NCBI GenBank assembly: GCA_002780715.1
Contig: PEUO01000179.1
Span: 1 to 37,103, forward strand
Length of the DNA stretch: 37,103 bases
From: Deltaproteobacteria bacterium CG03_land_8_20_14_0_80_45_14
GTDB taxonomy: Bacteria > Desulfobacterota > BSN033 > UBA1163
Direction: 5' to 3'
Shown here: positions 8,179-15,218 of the stretch, in pieces
How the letters are laid out: the number at the start of each line of letters is the position of its first letter
Numbering within the stretch: position 1 is the stretch's first letter
Notes under the pieces: generated by a model
Told to the model about the DNA's origin: nothing
Databases searched by the model: none
The model's input: the letters and a program-made list of their open reading frames with translations, nothing else
Translations under genes and position numbers: made by a program

Positions 8179-9254
8179 TTCGTGTAGAGCGTGCTTGACG
8201 TCCATAAGGATTCGGAGTAAATTAGTTCCATGCCTCGATCAGCGCGCTTAGATGCTCCGGGTGTTCTTCATCATGTCATGGGTCGAGGCATCGAGAAACG
8301 GCCCATCTTCCTGACCGATGAAGACCGAAACGATTTCCTTTCCAGGCTTGGGCTCCTCGCTGAAGAGGGATATCTTAAGGTTTACGCTTGGTCCCTTTTA
8401 CCAAATCACTTTCATCTGCTCTGCAAAACAGGAAAGGTGCCTTTAGCTCGCAGCATGAGACGCCTACTGACCGGGTATGTGGTGAAATTCAATAGGCGTC
8501 ACAATCGGTACGGCCATCTCTTCCAAAATCGGTATAAGTCCATCGTCTGTCAGGAGAATTCGTATTTGATGGAATTGGTACGATATATCCATTTGAATTT
8601 AATCAGAGCAGGGGTAGTGAAGAACTTGGGAGAGTTGAACAGATCTCAGTGGTCGGGCCATTCAGCTTTAATGGGATACCAGAAACGGGAGTGGCAGGAC
8701 ACGGCGTATGTGCTGGCGTATTTTGGGAGGGGAGTTAGAAAGAGAAGAAAATATTTGAAGTTTGTGGAAGAGGGGATTAAGAGGGGGCGGAGGCCGGAGT
8801 TAGTGGGTGGGGGATTGATACGGAGTATGGGTGGATGGTCGGACGTATTAGCATTAAGGAGGAGGGGAGAAAAGACGGCGTCAGATGAGAGGATATTGGG
8901 GGATACTGAGTTCGTAGAGAGAGTGTTAGAGGAATGGGATGAGGTTGGGAAGGTGAATCTTCGGTTAAATCGGGTTCGGATGAATCTTTCACTGTTGGCC
9001 CAGCAGGCGTGTGCGAGCTGGGGAGCGACGGTGGAAGAATTGAGGTCAGGGAGCCGAAGACAATTGATCTTGAAGGTACGGGAGGAATTCGCCCAGGTGG
9101 CAGTGAAAGGGTTAGGATATTCGGGAGCAGAGGTGGCGCGGTACCTTGGCGTGACTGGTTCTTGTGTGACGAGGATTGTCGGCGGTCGAGAGTTGCCGGA
9201 GGAGATTAGGCTAAAATATCAGATTCGCTAGGCACGTTCTGCACGGACGTCCCC
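8172..9254 (+). mobile_element. RAYT/IS200-like element bounded by imperfect inverted repeats
   Basis: The left end (8172-8194, beginning GGGGACGTTCGTG) and the right end (9232-9254, ending CGGACGTCCCC) are inverted copies matching at 20 of 23 positions. They enclose one gene for a Y1/HUH transposase. The ends have REP-like short self-complementarity, such as GGACGTCC, as expected for REP-associated tyrosine transposases, which act on hairpins rather than on classical IS termini. Both flanks are truncated genes, so the element sits at a deletion or rearrangement breakpoint. Confidence 0.75.
8230..9231 (+). CDS. REP-associated Y1 (HUH) transposase, 333 aa
   Basis: IS200/TnpA-REP type single-strand transposase. 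The N-terminal domain starts with the family hallmark PRSARLDAPGVLHHVMGRGIE. The metal-binding HUH motif is PNHFHLL with His60 and His62, and the candidate nucleophile Tyr119 lies in RYIHLNLIRAG. The C-terminal third, about residues 250-325, resembles a DnaA-like or helix-turn-helix DNA-binding domain (GYSGAEVARYLGVTGSCVTRIV). The length fits long RAYT proteins, and the frame is complete. The purine-rich middle section (about 8750-8990) differs in base use from neighbours. It is likely a domesticated or mobile repeat-processing enzyme. Confidence 0.9.
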   Translation: MPRSARLDAPGVLHHVMGRGIEKRPIFLTDEDRNDFLSRLGLLAEEGYLKVYAWSLLPNHFHLLCKTGKVPLARSMRRLLTGYVVKFNRRHNRYGHLFQNRYKSIVCQENSYLMELVRYIHLNLIRAGVVKNLGELNRSQWSGHSALMGYQKREWQDTAYVLAYFGRGVRKRRKYLKFVEEGIKRGRRPELVGGGLIRSMGGWSDVLALRRRGEKTASDERILGDTEFVERVLEEWDEVGKVNLRLNRVRMNLSLLAQQACASWGATVEELRSGSRRQLILKVREEFAQVAVKGLGYSGAEVARYLGVTGSCVTRIVGGRELPEEIRLKYQIR

Positions 9255-10023
9255 TTCGTCCTGTTTCGTAAAAGGTGAGGATGAGGCCCAGGATATCGGG
9301 GGCGTTGTAGATTTTGGCCAGATCGACGGTCGGTTGTCCGGGTTCGGCATGGGTAAGCTCATGGGGTTGGTAGTGGTATTGCCGGTACTGGTAGGAGAGC
9401 TTAAACTGGGAACTACGTTTCTTGGCCAATGTCTTTTCCCTCTCGTTGAGTTTATTCATCTTCTGTAGCCGATGGGGACAGGTATCGTTGCAGCACTTGT
9501 AGATCGTCACTTCTTTCTTCTGTTTCCAAGTAAATAAGGCATGGTGGCAGTAAGGGCAGTAGTACCTGGTCTTTTTTCCCTTTTGGAATCTCTTATTGGC
9601 TTGAAAAAGGGCGTGACAGACCTTGCATCGAAGTTGAGTCCTTTTGATCCCATCGTTGTAGTAGAGATAGCGATGGGGAGCATTACAACAGGCACAGACA
9701 ATCTGTTGAGGCACACGGGGAGAGGTAGCGCGATACTTCACGGGAGATAAAGGCTTGCCATGGGTCAATTTATAGGCTGCAAGGATCTGCTTGTAGTCCT
9801 TCAAGGGGAGAGGTTCTTTTGGCTGTGGAGGTTCAGTTAATGGCGCTAAGGGATCAACCGAGAAGTCTCGATAATGGGGGTGCTTCTCTTTGAAATCGTC
9901 TTTTGGCTTAACTTCTGGATTGCGGTCTTCGAGAACATCGAGAAGGCCGGCAATAATCTGCTCTATTTCGTTCTTGGTGAACTTGGAGCATATCCAGATG
10001 ATGAAACGGGCTATTTTTGACAT
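9211..10023 (-). pseudogene. 3'-truncated zinc-ribbon transposase (ISNCY-like)
   Basis: The N-terminal part of a transposase type I recall from deltaproteobacterial genomes, starting MSKIARFIIWICSKFTKNEIE. It carries a series of Cys pairs (CACC, CKVC, CPYC, and CC...C with a His) forming zinc ribbons, then the conserved segment QFKLSYQYRQYHYQPHEL and ILGLILTF. Family members as I recall them continue into a DDE-type catalytic region; here the frame instead runs into the right inverted repeat of the RAYT element (9232-9254), giving a foreign tail of about 18 residues. The ATG at 10023 is chosen; it directly follows a hairpin. The product should lack catalytic residues. Confidence 0.75.
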
Positions 10024-10025
10024 AT

Positions 10026-10090
10026 GGGCTTGCCTCCAGTGGTCCGTACAAACTACATTCAACCCTATCTCAATGGGGGGAGGCAAGCCC
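10026..10090. repeat. 12-bp inverted repeat just upstream of the truncated transposase
   Basis: Perfect arms GGGCTTGCCTCC (10026-10037) and GGAGGCAAGCCC (10079-10090) with a 41-base spacer. On the minus strand the promoter-proximal arm is followed by the distal arm immediately before the ATG at 10023, covering the GGAGG ribosome-binding site. It could sequester that site and limit transposase translation, or be an end of the original insertion sequence. Confidence 0.6.
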
Positions 10091-10105
10091 TTTTCAAATA
10101 ACCTT

Positions 10106-10135
10106 TTGAGAATAAAGGGAATTGAGCATTATAAG
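10106..10135 (+). promoter_or_regulatory. candidate sigma70-type promoter for the 58-aa gene
   Basis: TTGAGA (10106-10111) and TATAAG (10130-10135) are each one base from consensus and are separated by 18 bases. The -10 box lies about 45 bases before the ATG at 10180. No other plausible promoter is evident in this gap. Confidence 0.4.
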
Positions 10136-10179
10136 TAAGAAACTTTTGACAATACGAGAATTATAGGGAGGAGGTTGCT

Positions 10180-10356
10180 ATGGAAAAGATAGATTATTTC
10201 GACTATAAGCGGTTGGCCAGAAAGATGAAAGTGCCTGATACCGTCTTGAAGAAAATTGAAAGGGAGGTTAAGAAGGAATTTCCTTCTGACAAGATGTTGT
10301 ACGAACTCCATGTATTAAGAGCGGTCAGAAGTAAATATTGGCAAAAGGACAAATAA
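10180..10356 (+). CDS. small charged hypothetical protein, 58 aa
   Basis: A short but convincing gene: ATG at 10180 with a strong GGGAGGAGG ribosome-binding site seven bases upstream, 58 codons and two in-phase stop codons (TAATAA). The protein begins MEKIDYFDYKRLARKMKVPD and is lysine-rich and probably helical, with no cysteine and no membrane segment. I do not recognise a family. It lies between two mobile or accessory genes and is transcribed away from the truncated transposase. A DNA-binding or antitoxin-like role is possible but unsupported. Confidence 0.65.
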   Translation: MEKIDYFDYKRLARKMKVPDTVLKKIEREVKKEFPSDKMLYELHVLRAVRSKYWQKDK

Positions 10357-10408
10357 TAAAAATGGGAAGAAAGGGGAAATTCAATTTTAAGAGAATTACC
10401 CCTATGGT

Positions 10409-10891
10409 TCAACGTTTTGCACGACGATAGATACTCTCCATTTCCTTATGAGTGCATTCTTCGCATAAGTATTTGTCTCCTTTACTTGAATAGCCGTCAT
10501 ATCCTAGAGATATTACTGCGCCGCATCTCGCACATTTAGTCGGCAAGTACGCAGGTGGATTTTCAAGTTTTTCGAAATTGAATTCATTTGTCCCATAAAA
10601 GACATACATCTCCGTTTCAAAGGAGTCCCTGCATTTCGGACAGTCCTTCCATTCGCCCGGGTGTTCTTCAGTATGATGGTATCCGCAGAGAGTATAACGT
10701 CTGTGATTTCTGTAGCAGCTATTCATTGCATAGGAGAACAGAACATATTTGTCTTCATCATCGCAAATCCACTGACCACAACATTCTGTCTTGGTCAGTT
10801 TCTTTGTTTTCCCGCATAGTCCGCACTTTGGCTTTCCATCAGATTTTTTCTTTTTCAGTGTCTTGGATTTTGCTTTAGTAGCCATATCCAT
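10409..10891 (-). CDS. multi-zinc-finger-like Cys/His-rich protein, 160 aa
   Basis: A basic N-terminus (KAKSKTLKKKKSDGKPK) is followed by many metal-ligand pairs: CGLC, CC..WIC, CGYHH, CPKC, CARC and CEEC. The pattern suggests three zinc sites and possible nucleic-acid binding. I recall close relatives annotated only as hypothetical proteins in diverse bacteria. The start may be 10891 or two codons later (MATKAKSK); AGGAG lies five bases before the first ATG. A promoter candidate is present upstream at 10940-10969. It stands alone, convergent with the 58-aa gene, in the accessory zone. Confidence 0.75.
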   Translation of the reverse strand: MDMATKAKSKTLKKKKSDGKPKCGLCGKTKKLTKTECCGQWICDDEDKYVLFSYAMNSCYRNHRRYTLCGYHHTEEHPGEWKDCPKCRDSFETEMYVFYGTNEFNFEKLENPPAYLPTKCARCGAVISLGYDGYSSKGDKYLCEECTHKEMESIYRRAKR

Positions 10892-10939
10892 CCTTTCTCC
10901 TCAACATAATTCTTTCTTGCATAGTTATGAGGTAAAAAG

Positions 10940-10969
10940 AATATATATCGCACGTAGCACAGTTGTCAA
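10940..10969 (-). promoter_or_regulatory. candidate sigma70-type promoter for the Cys-rich gene
   Basis: On the minus strand, a perfect TTGACA (10964-10969) is followed after 18 bases by TATATT (10940-10945), or after 16 bases by TATATA. It lies about 50 bases upstream of the ATG at 10891. Confidence 0.5.
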
Positions 10970-11044
10970 TTTGAGGGATTGAAGAGAAAAAAGCAATACC
11001 ATGAACTTGATTTGTTCGCCAATATATGGTATCAATAGACCAAT

Positions 11045-11137
11045 ATGAGGGCAAGTCTCATTTACCGCGAGAAGAGGTATTTTGAAGATGGTTCCTTTCA
11101 GGAAATAAAGATAGGGAGGACTACCTATGAGAGTTAG
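11045..11137 (+). pseudogene. TumE/DUF6516-type toxin stub, 30 aa
   Basis: The frame encodes MRASLIYREKRYFEDGSF and then a few residues before a TAG. The opening matches the N-terminus typical of TumE (DUF6516) toxins, as I know them, which are about 100 residues or more. After the EDGSF segment the frame goes straight into the ribosome-binding site and start of the antitoxin gene, so nearly the whole toxin has been deleted. It overlaps the antitoxin start by 11 bases. Confidence 0.65.
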
Positions 11138-11501
11138 AGATATAAGAATATCCATAAAGACCAAAGAGGGTCTCTTTAATGAGGTTGAAGAGGTATGGGG
11201 AAAGCTTGAAAAGGGGGAGAAGGTTAAGAGACACGAAGGAATTTCTTTTGAAAACATTGAAGCCATGAGGAAGATACTTTCAGAAGAAAGATTGAGAATA
11301 TTAAAAGCGATCAAAAAGGAGCATCCAACATCGATCTACGAACTCGCAAAGTTTCTCAAGAGAGACATCAAAAATACTTTCGACGACGTCCAGTTCCTTG
11401 CCCGAATAGGGCTAATTGAACTTGAGAAGACAAAGGAAGGGAGGGAGAAGACAGTCCCAAAAGTAAATTACGATAGAATTCTTCTTGAGATACCTGTTTA
11501 A
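11127..11501 (+). CDS. TumA-type HTH antitoxin / HVO_A0114-like DNA-binding protein, 124 aa
   Basis: The N-terminal part (MRVRDIRISIKTKEGLFNEVEEVWGKLEKG) resembles the dimerisation region of TumA-type antitoxins; a winged helix-turn-helix covers about residues 48-110, with LSEERLRILKAIKKEHPTSI, ELAKFLKRDIKNTFDDVQFL and a wing ending in LIELEK. GGAGG lies seven bases before the ATG. In intact modules the toxin gene precedes and overlaps this gene; only its stub remains, so this is an orphan antitoxin that may still bind its old operator. The length is normal for the family. Confidence 0.75.
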   Translation: MRVRDIRISIKTKEGLFNEVEEVWGKLEKGEKVKRHEGISFENIEAMRKILSEERLRILKAIKKEHPTSIYELAKFLKRDIKNTFDDVQFLARIGLIELEKTKEGREKTVPKVNYDRILLEIPV

Positions 11502-11558
11502 ATCCACTTTCCACTCCTACCGTTTGAAGAATTAGTCAAAGGCAGGAAATCCAAACTC

Positions 11559-11852
11559 TTACCTCAACACCTTAATCCGTGTCACGGCATTTCTTCCGAG
11601 TTTATCCTTTACATATTCAATTCTCACCCTATCTCCAAAGAAAGGCACCCTTGATTCAAAATGTGTGCGATGCCCCATCCAGAACCAGGAGATTCTCCCA
11701 TGATCATCCCTTACCTGAATCACATTGAACTCTGTGCCCACGACCTTTCCATAGTAAATTTTAGAATCAGCCCATAGGGGATTGACTAAAAGAGTTAAGA
11801 TTGTCAGAGTTGCAAAAACCCCGATCATCATAAACCTTTTCTTATTTTGCAT
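11559..11852 (-). CDS. secreted small beta-rich hypothetical protein, 97 aa
   Basis: Begins with a clear Sec signal peptide: basic MQNKKR, a hydrophobic core of about 18 residues, and a likely cleavage after LWA near residue 28. The mature part, about 69 residues, is rich in beta-type sequence (YYGKVVGTEFNVIQVRDD, DRVRIEYVKDKLGR) and could be a small barrel, though no family is recognised. An AAGGTG ribosome-binding site precedes the ATG. It is probably periplasmic. Function unknown. Confidence 0.7.
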   Translation of the reverse strand: MQNKKRFMMIGVFATLTILTLLVNPLWADSKIYYGKVVGTEFNVIQVRDDHGRISWFWMGHRTHFESRVPFFGDRVRIEYVKDKLGRNAVTRIKVLR

Positions 11853-11946
11853 GGATCATCACCTTCTCTCTCCTGCCTTTTCCTTTTTCAAAATAATAAC
11901 CTAAAGTAAAATTTTGTCGAGGTTTTACTGGGAGGACACATGAGTA

Positions 11947-13155
11947 TTAAACAGGACGGTCACAGACATTCCAGGAACCCATCTCTTCTTCGGAGATGCC
12001 TAAGATGTAGAGAATATTTTTAAGGCGGGCTCGGCCCAGGCTCATATTGGCCGCTCGCTCAAGTTTTTCTTTGGCATTATAAGCAATTCCCAAGCCGGCT
12101 TGGCCTAACATCAAAACATCATTGGCCCCATCGCCAATGGCGACGGTCTGATCTAAGAGCACTCCCTCCTCGCTCGAGACCATGTTGACGATCTTTGCCT
12201 TGTAAGTATTGTCCACAATCTTTCCTAATACTTTACCGGTCAGGGCTCCGTTCTTGATTTCCAGTTGATTGGCAAAGGAAAAATCTAAACCTAATCTTTC
12301 CTTCAGAAAGTTGGCAAAGTAATCGAATCCTCCGCTTACCAAACCCAGCTTATAGCCCAATCCCTTGAGCGTCTCTACTAAATCTTCAGCGCCCGCAGAG
12401 AGTTTCATCTTATTGCGAATCCTCTCTAACTCTTCCACCTTCAATCCCTTAAGAAGCGCCACACGCTGGATCAAGGCTTCTTCAAAATCGATATCCCCTC
12501 TCCTCGCCTTCTCCGTAATTCTTGAAACCTCTTTAAAGACCCCGGCCCTATGGGCCATCTCGTCAATGAGCTCCATATCCACCAGAGTGCTGTCCATGTC
12601 GAAAAAGACGAGACGTTTGTTTTTACGATAAGCCTCCATCTTCTGGAGGGCAAGATCGATATTGAGTTCATGGCTTTTGGCGAGCACCCGTTCCTTCAGA
12701 TGGCTGAGGTTCTTCACTCCGTTCACATCGATGGTCAGTTCCACACAACTCGCGCAGTGACGAGTGAGATTGCTGATCATTTCGATATTGGCGTTCTCTT
12801 CGGCCAGGATATTTGAAATCTCCAACAGGGCCCGGGTATCCCCAAAATAAGTTAGGACAAAAAGGTTCTTGTTATTTCTGGCCTTCATCTCTTTCTCGGA
12901 GAAGAGCCGGAAATTGAGCGTCAAGCGAAGTCGGCTGGCTTCAAAGAGAAGGTCTTTCAGAACGCCATCCTTGGATTGCTTGGCTCCGCTCATATCCAAC
13001 AGGAATGAAAGACCAAGGAAATCTTGGAGGGAGGCCTGTTCGATATCTACAATCTCCACCTGATTATCCACCAGAATTTTGCTGAAAGCAGAGGTGATTC
13101 CCGGCTGGTCCGGGCCAGACACGGTCACCATCACAAAGTCTCTTTTCTCATCCAT
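11947..13155 (-). CDS. serB: phosphoserine phosphatase with two N-terminal ACT domains, 402 aa
   Basis: HAD-family hydrolase for the last step of serine biosynthesis (phosphoserine to serine). The catalytic part starts at RLVFFDMDSTLVD with nucleophile Asp186 and acid/base Asp188; motif II is VSGGF (273-277), the motif III Lys is around 319, and motif IV is GDGANDVLML (341-350). Two ACT modules precede it (about 5-80 and 95-165), the first with SGPDQPGITSAFSKIL, as in long SerB proteins, which suggests feedback by serine. A GAGGGATG ribosome-binding sequence precedes the ATG. No operon partner on this side. Confidence 0.95.
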   Translation of the reverse strand: MDEKRDFVMVTVSGPDQPGITSAFSKILVDNQVEIVDIEQASLQDFLGLSFLLDMSGAKQSKDGVLKDLLFEASRLRLTLNFRLFSEKEMKARNNKNLFVLTYFGDTRALLEISNILAEENANIEMISNLTRHCASCVELTIDVNGVKNLSHLKERVLAKSHELNIDLALQKMEAYRKNKRLVFFDMDSTLVDMELIDEMAHRAGVFKEVSRITEKARRGDIDFEEALIQRVALLKGLKVEELERIRNKMKLSAGAEDLVETLKGLGYKLGLVSGGFDYFANFLKERLGLDFSFANQLEIKNGALTGKVLGKIVDNTYKAKIVNMVSSEEGVLLDQTVAIGDGANDVLMLGQAGLGIAYNAKEKLERAANMSLGRARLKNILYILGISEEEMGSWNVCDRPV

Positions 13156-13315
13156 TCACTCATCCCTCTAAGGTAGGTGAAAACCTTCTTTCCACTATTC
13201 TATCTGGGAACCTGGACTCTGTCAATCTGAGCAGAGCTAAAGTGTCAAGGGTTTTTGACCGGTAGCTGATGGGTTGAAAGAACCACATACCGTTTAATTG
13301 GATCGGATCGCTCTC

Positions 13316-14953
13316 TCATTGGCGATATCCAAATCGCTCTTCGAAAATGGGCGCAATCAAATTGTCCACGGGCACATAATCATCCGTGAGGATCACAGAG
13401 TAACGCTCCTTTAAAAATTCCTGCAATTGGTCTTGAGGCATGACATGGGAGGTCATTTCTCCCCTCTTTCCTTTTACTTTCCTGACGAAATCATCCATGT
13501 TTAACCTCTGTGGACTCGCCACCACTACGCAAGTGCTAACCCCGATTTTGTCATAATCCGAACTGAGAGTCATGAGGTGGACATTTCCTTTTCCAAATAC
13601 CTCTTCTAACGTTCGAATATAAGAGGGCATGAAGGCTCCTTTTTTAAAACTATCGATCACATTGGCCATAAGCAATCCATCCGGCTTGAGAAGATTTTTT
13701 AATTGCATGGCAAATTCTTTGGTGGTCAGGTGATAAGGAATCGAAAGGTCATTGAAGGCATCTCCAAAGATAAAGTCATAGGTCTCCTTCTCCTTACAAT
13801 TCATCACAAACCAGCGGCCGTCCTCATTGAAGGAACGGATTTTGGAATTCTCTGAAACGCCCAGATATTTTTTCACCACTCGAGTGATCTCCGGATCGAT
13901 CTCCACCACATGGATCTCCGCCTCGGGATACTTTGCCTCGATAAAACGAGGGAAGGTATATCCTCCTCCCCCCAGAAAGAGGGTTTTAAAAGATTTCCGC
14001 TTCCTCGCCTGCCATCTCACCATCTCTTCATACATCCGAATGTATTCATATTCGAGATAGAGGGGATCCTTTAAGTCGGTATAAGAATGAACCAGATGAT
14101 CAAGGATTAAAGATTCTAAAGAATTCCCATTGTTCCCTTTAATACTCTTCTTTAATTTAAGCGTATAGTAACCGCTCTCCTTAAAAAAATAGGTCTCCTC
14201 TTCTAAAGGAGCCTTGAAGGCATAGCCAACCATTCTCTTAATGGATTCGACGGGAGAGGTGGGAAAGGAAAATTCTTCTGGTTTGGTCTTGGCATATACG
14301 TGCAATCCTACGAGGGGTAGGAGAGCGAAAAGAAAAAGGAAAAGGAAAAAGAGGGCAAGGATTTTTTTACTCCTGAAAAAACCTCCAAAGATTAAGGCAG
14401 AAATGATAAGAATGACCCCCATTGTCAAAAGGATGTAACGAGTTCCCATCCAAGAGATGAGATAGAATCCCGTGGCAAATGTCCCGAGAATGGAGCCGAG
14501 GGTAGAAAAGGCATAGATCTTTCCAACGACATTGCCTGTTTTCTCAAGATTGTTGAGGGTCAGTTTGACCACGACAGGCGAGATCATTCCGAGGAGACAG
14601 GAAGGGATAAAAAAGATGATGGTGGTGATCAGCAGAATCCGTGTCATCAGACTTGTGTGAAATTGGGCCCCGCCAATCAAATTGGTCAGTGGCGAAATGG
14701 AAAATGCCCCTAAGCCGGAAAGAAAGAGGAGCCAGCCGAGTGTGGAGGAGCGAGGATATCGGTCGGCCATCCGGCCTCCCAGATAGGCTCCGATGCTAAT
14801 GCCCGCAAGCACCACACCAATGATGCTTGTCCAGGTATAGAGGGAAACTCCGACATAGGGGGCCATGATTCTTCCTGCCACGAGTTCAATGACCAGCGTG
14901 CAGAAACTGGCAATAAAGACGACGATATTGGCTTTGATCACTTCTCGTTGCAT
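13316..14953 (-). CDS. membrane protein with C-terminal spermidine-synthase-like domain, 545 aa
   Basis: The N-terminal 210 residues form about seven hydrophobic helices, starting FIASFCTLVIELVAGRIMAP, as in fused MFS/spermidine synthase proteins. The C-terminal half is a Rossmann methyltransferase-like domain: glycine-rich LFLGGGGYTFPRF, then VVEIDPEITRVVKKYLG, DGRWFV and DFIFGDAFNDLSIPYHL. The motif order matches SpeE-type aminopropyltransferases, but such fused proteins are largely uncharacterised, and true polyamine activity is not implied. Its 5' region is occupied by a palindromic element at 14976-15080. The ATG and length are typical of the fused family. Confidence 0.85.
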   Translation of the reverse strand: MQREVIKANIVVFIASFCTLVIELVAGRIMAPYVGVSLYTWTSIIGVVLAGISIGAYLGGRMADRYPRSSTLGWLLFLSGLGAFSISPLTNLIGGAQFHTSLMTRILLITTIIFFIPSCLLGMISPVVVKLTLNNLEKTGNVVGKIYAFSTLGSILGTFATGFYLISWMGTRYILLTMGVILIISALIFGGFFRSKKILALFFLFLFLFALLPLVGLHVYAKTKPEEFSFPTSPVESIKRMVGYAFKAPLEEETYFFKESGYYTLKLKKSIKGNNGNSLESLILDHLVHSYTDLKDPLYLEYEYIRMYEEMVRWQARKRKSFKTLFLGGGGYTFPRFIEAKYPEAEIHVVEIDPEITRVVKKYLGVSENSKIRSFNEDGRWFVMNCKEKETYDFIFGDAFNDLSIPYHLTTKEFAMQLKNLLKPDGLLMANVIDSFKKGAFMPSYIRTLEEVFGKGNVHLMTLSSDYDKIGVSTCVVVASPQRLNMDDFVRKVKGKRGEMTSHVMPQDQLQEFLKERYSVILTDDYVPVDNLIAPIFEERFGYRQ

Positions 14954-14975
14954 GAATTAACCTCTCTCCTGGAAG

Positions 14976-15080
14976 GTTTACCCTGTTAGAAATTCCAGCG
15001 GGGGATCAAACTCAGCCGGAATTATTCTGGGACCTGAACCCGCTGCAAAGCAGTGGCGCATCATTTCTAACAGGGTAAAC
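14976..15080. repeat. 105-bp element with 18-bp perfect terminal inverted repeats
   Basis: Termini GTTTACCCTGTTAGAAAT (14976-14993) and ATTTCTAACAGGGTAAAC (15063-15080) are exact complements. A nested pair CAGCGGG (14996-15002) and CCCGCTG (15039-15045) lies inside. There is no coding capacity. It begins about 22 bases upstream of the ATG of the spermidine-synthase-like gene, so it must overlap that gene's leader or promoter. It resembles a MITE. Confidence 0.85.
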
Positions 15081-15119
15081 GCTTTATAAAAGATACCCAA
15101 AAGAAGTTCAAGGGACTTT

Positions 15120-15216
15120 GGTTAATTGGTCTTTTGAGTTCATTGGGTTTATTGTGTTCATTCCTGGGTGAATGAAGAAAACACAATAAACTCAAGAAAC
15201 CATCTAACCCAAGTAA
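15120..15216. repeat. imperfect palindrome with TTTATTGTGTT/AACACAATAAA arms
   Basis: The left arm around 15145-15163 (GGGTTTATTGTGTTCATTC) and right arm around 15170-15193 (containing AACACAATAAACTC) pair closely with a short spacer; weaker pairing extends outward to GGTTAATT and its counterpart. It lies just downstream of the enoyl-CoA hydratase stop and may act as a transcript-end hairpin. The family differs from the element at 14976-15080. Confidence 0.6.
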
Positions 15217-15218
15217 CT

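Larger units (their letters stand above)
6585..8198 (+). pseudogene. truncated type IIG-like restriction/N6-adenine methyltransferase
   Basis: The N-terminus resembles the nuclease-type domain of type I/IIG enzymes, with a PD...ExK arrangement (PDYCF, then LETKK, about residues 75-95). A methyltransferase lead-in GGVYYTPTYIVDYIV follows, and AdoMet motif I (DPACGSGSFLLGAY) lies near residue 392. The protein then reaches the family's conserved ALPDLGSNI...GNSLIGP segment and stops: the catalytic NPPY motif IV and all target-recognition sequence are missing. The last 25 or so codons read through a 20-bp tandem duplication and the end of the adjacent RAYT element. The ATG at 6585 (MKEALKQ) is preferred; the frame is open back to 6447 through repeat DNA. 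A palindromic repeat is inserted in frame at 7868-7885. The truncated product should be inactive as a methylase. Confidence 0.85.

Noticed and set aside
8777-8992. Minus-strand Pro/Ser-rich frame inside the transposase gene
   Set aside because: An artefact of the purine-rich section of the transposase gene; no start signals.
10362-10430. 22-codon plus-strand frame after the 58-aa gene
   Set aside because: No ribosome-binding site, very short, and it runs into the end of the convergent Cys-rich gene.
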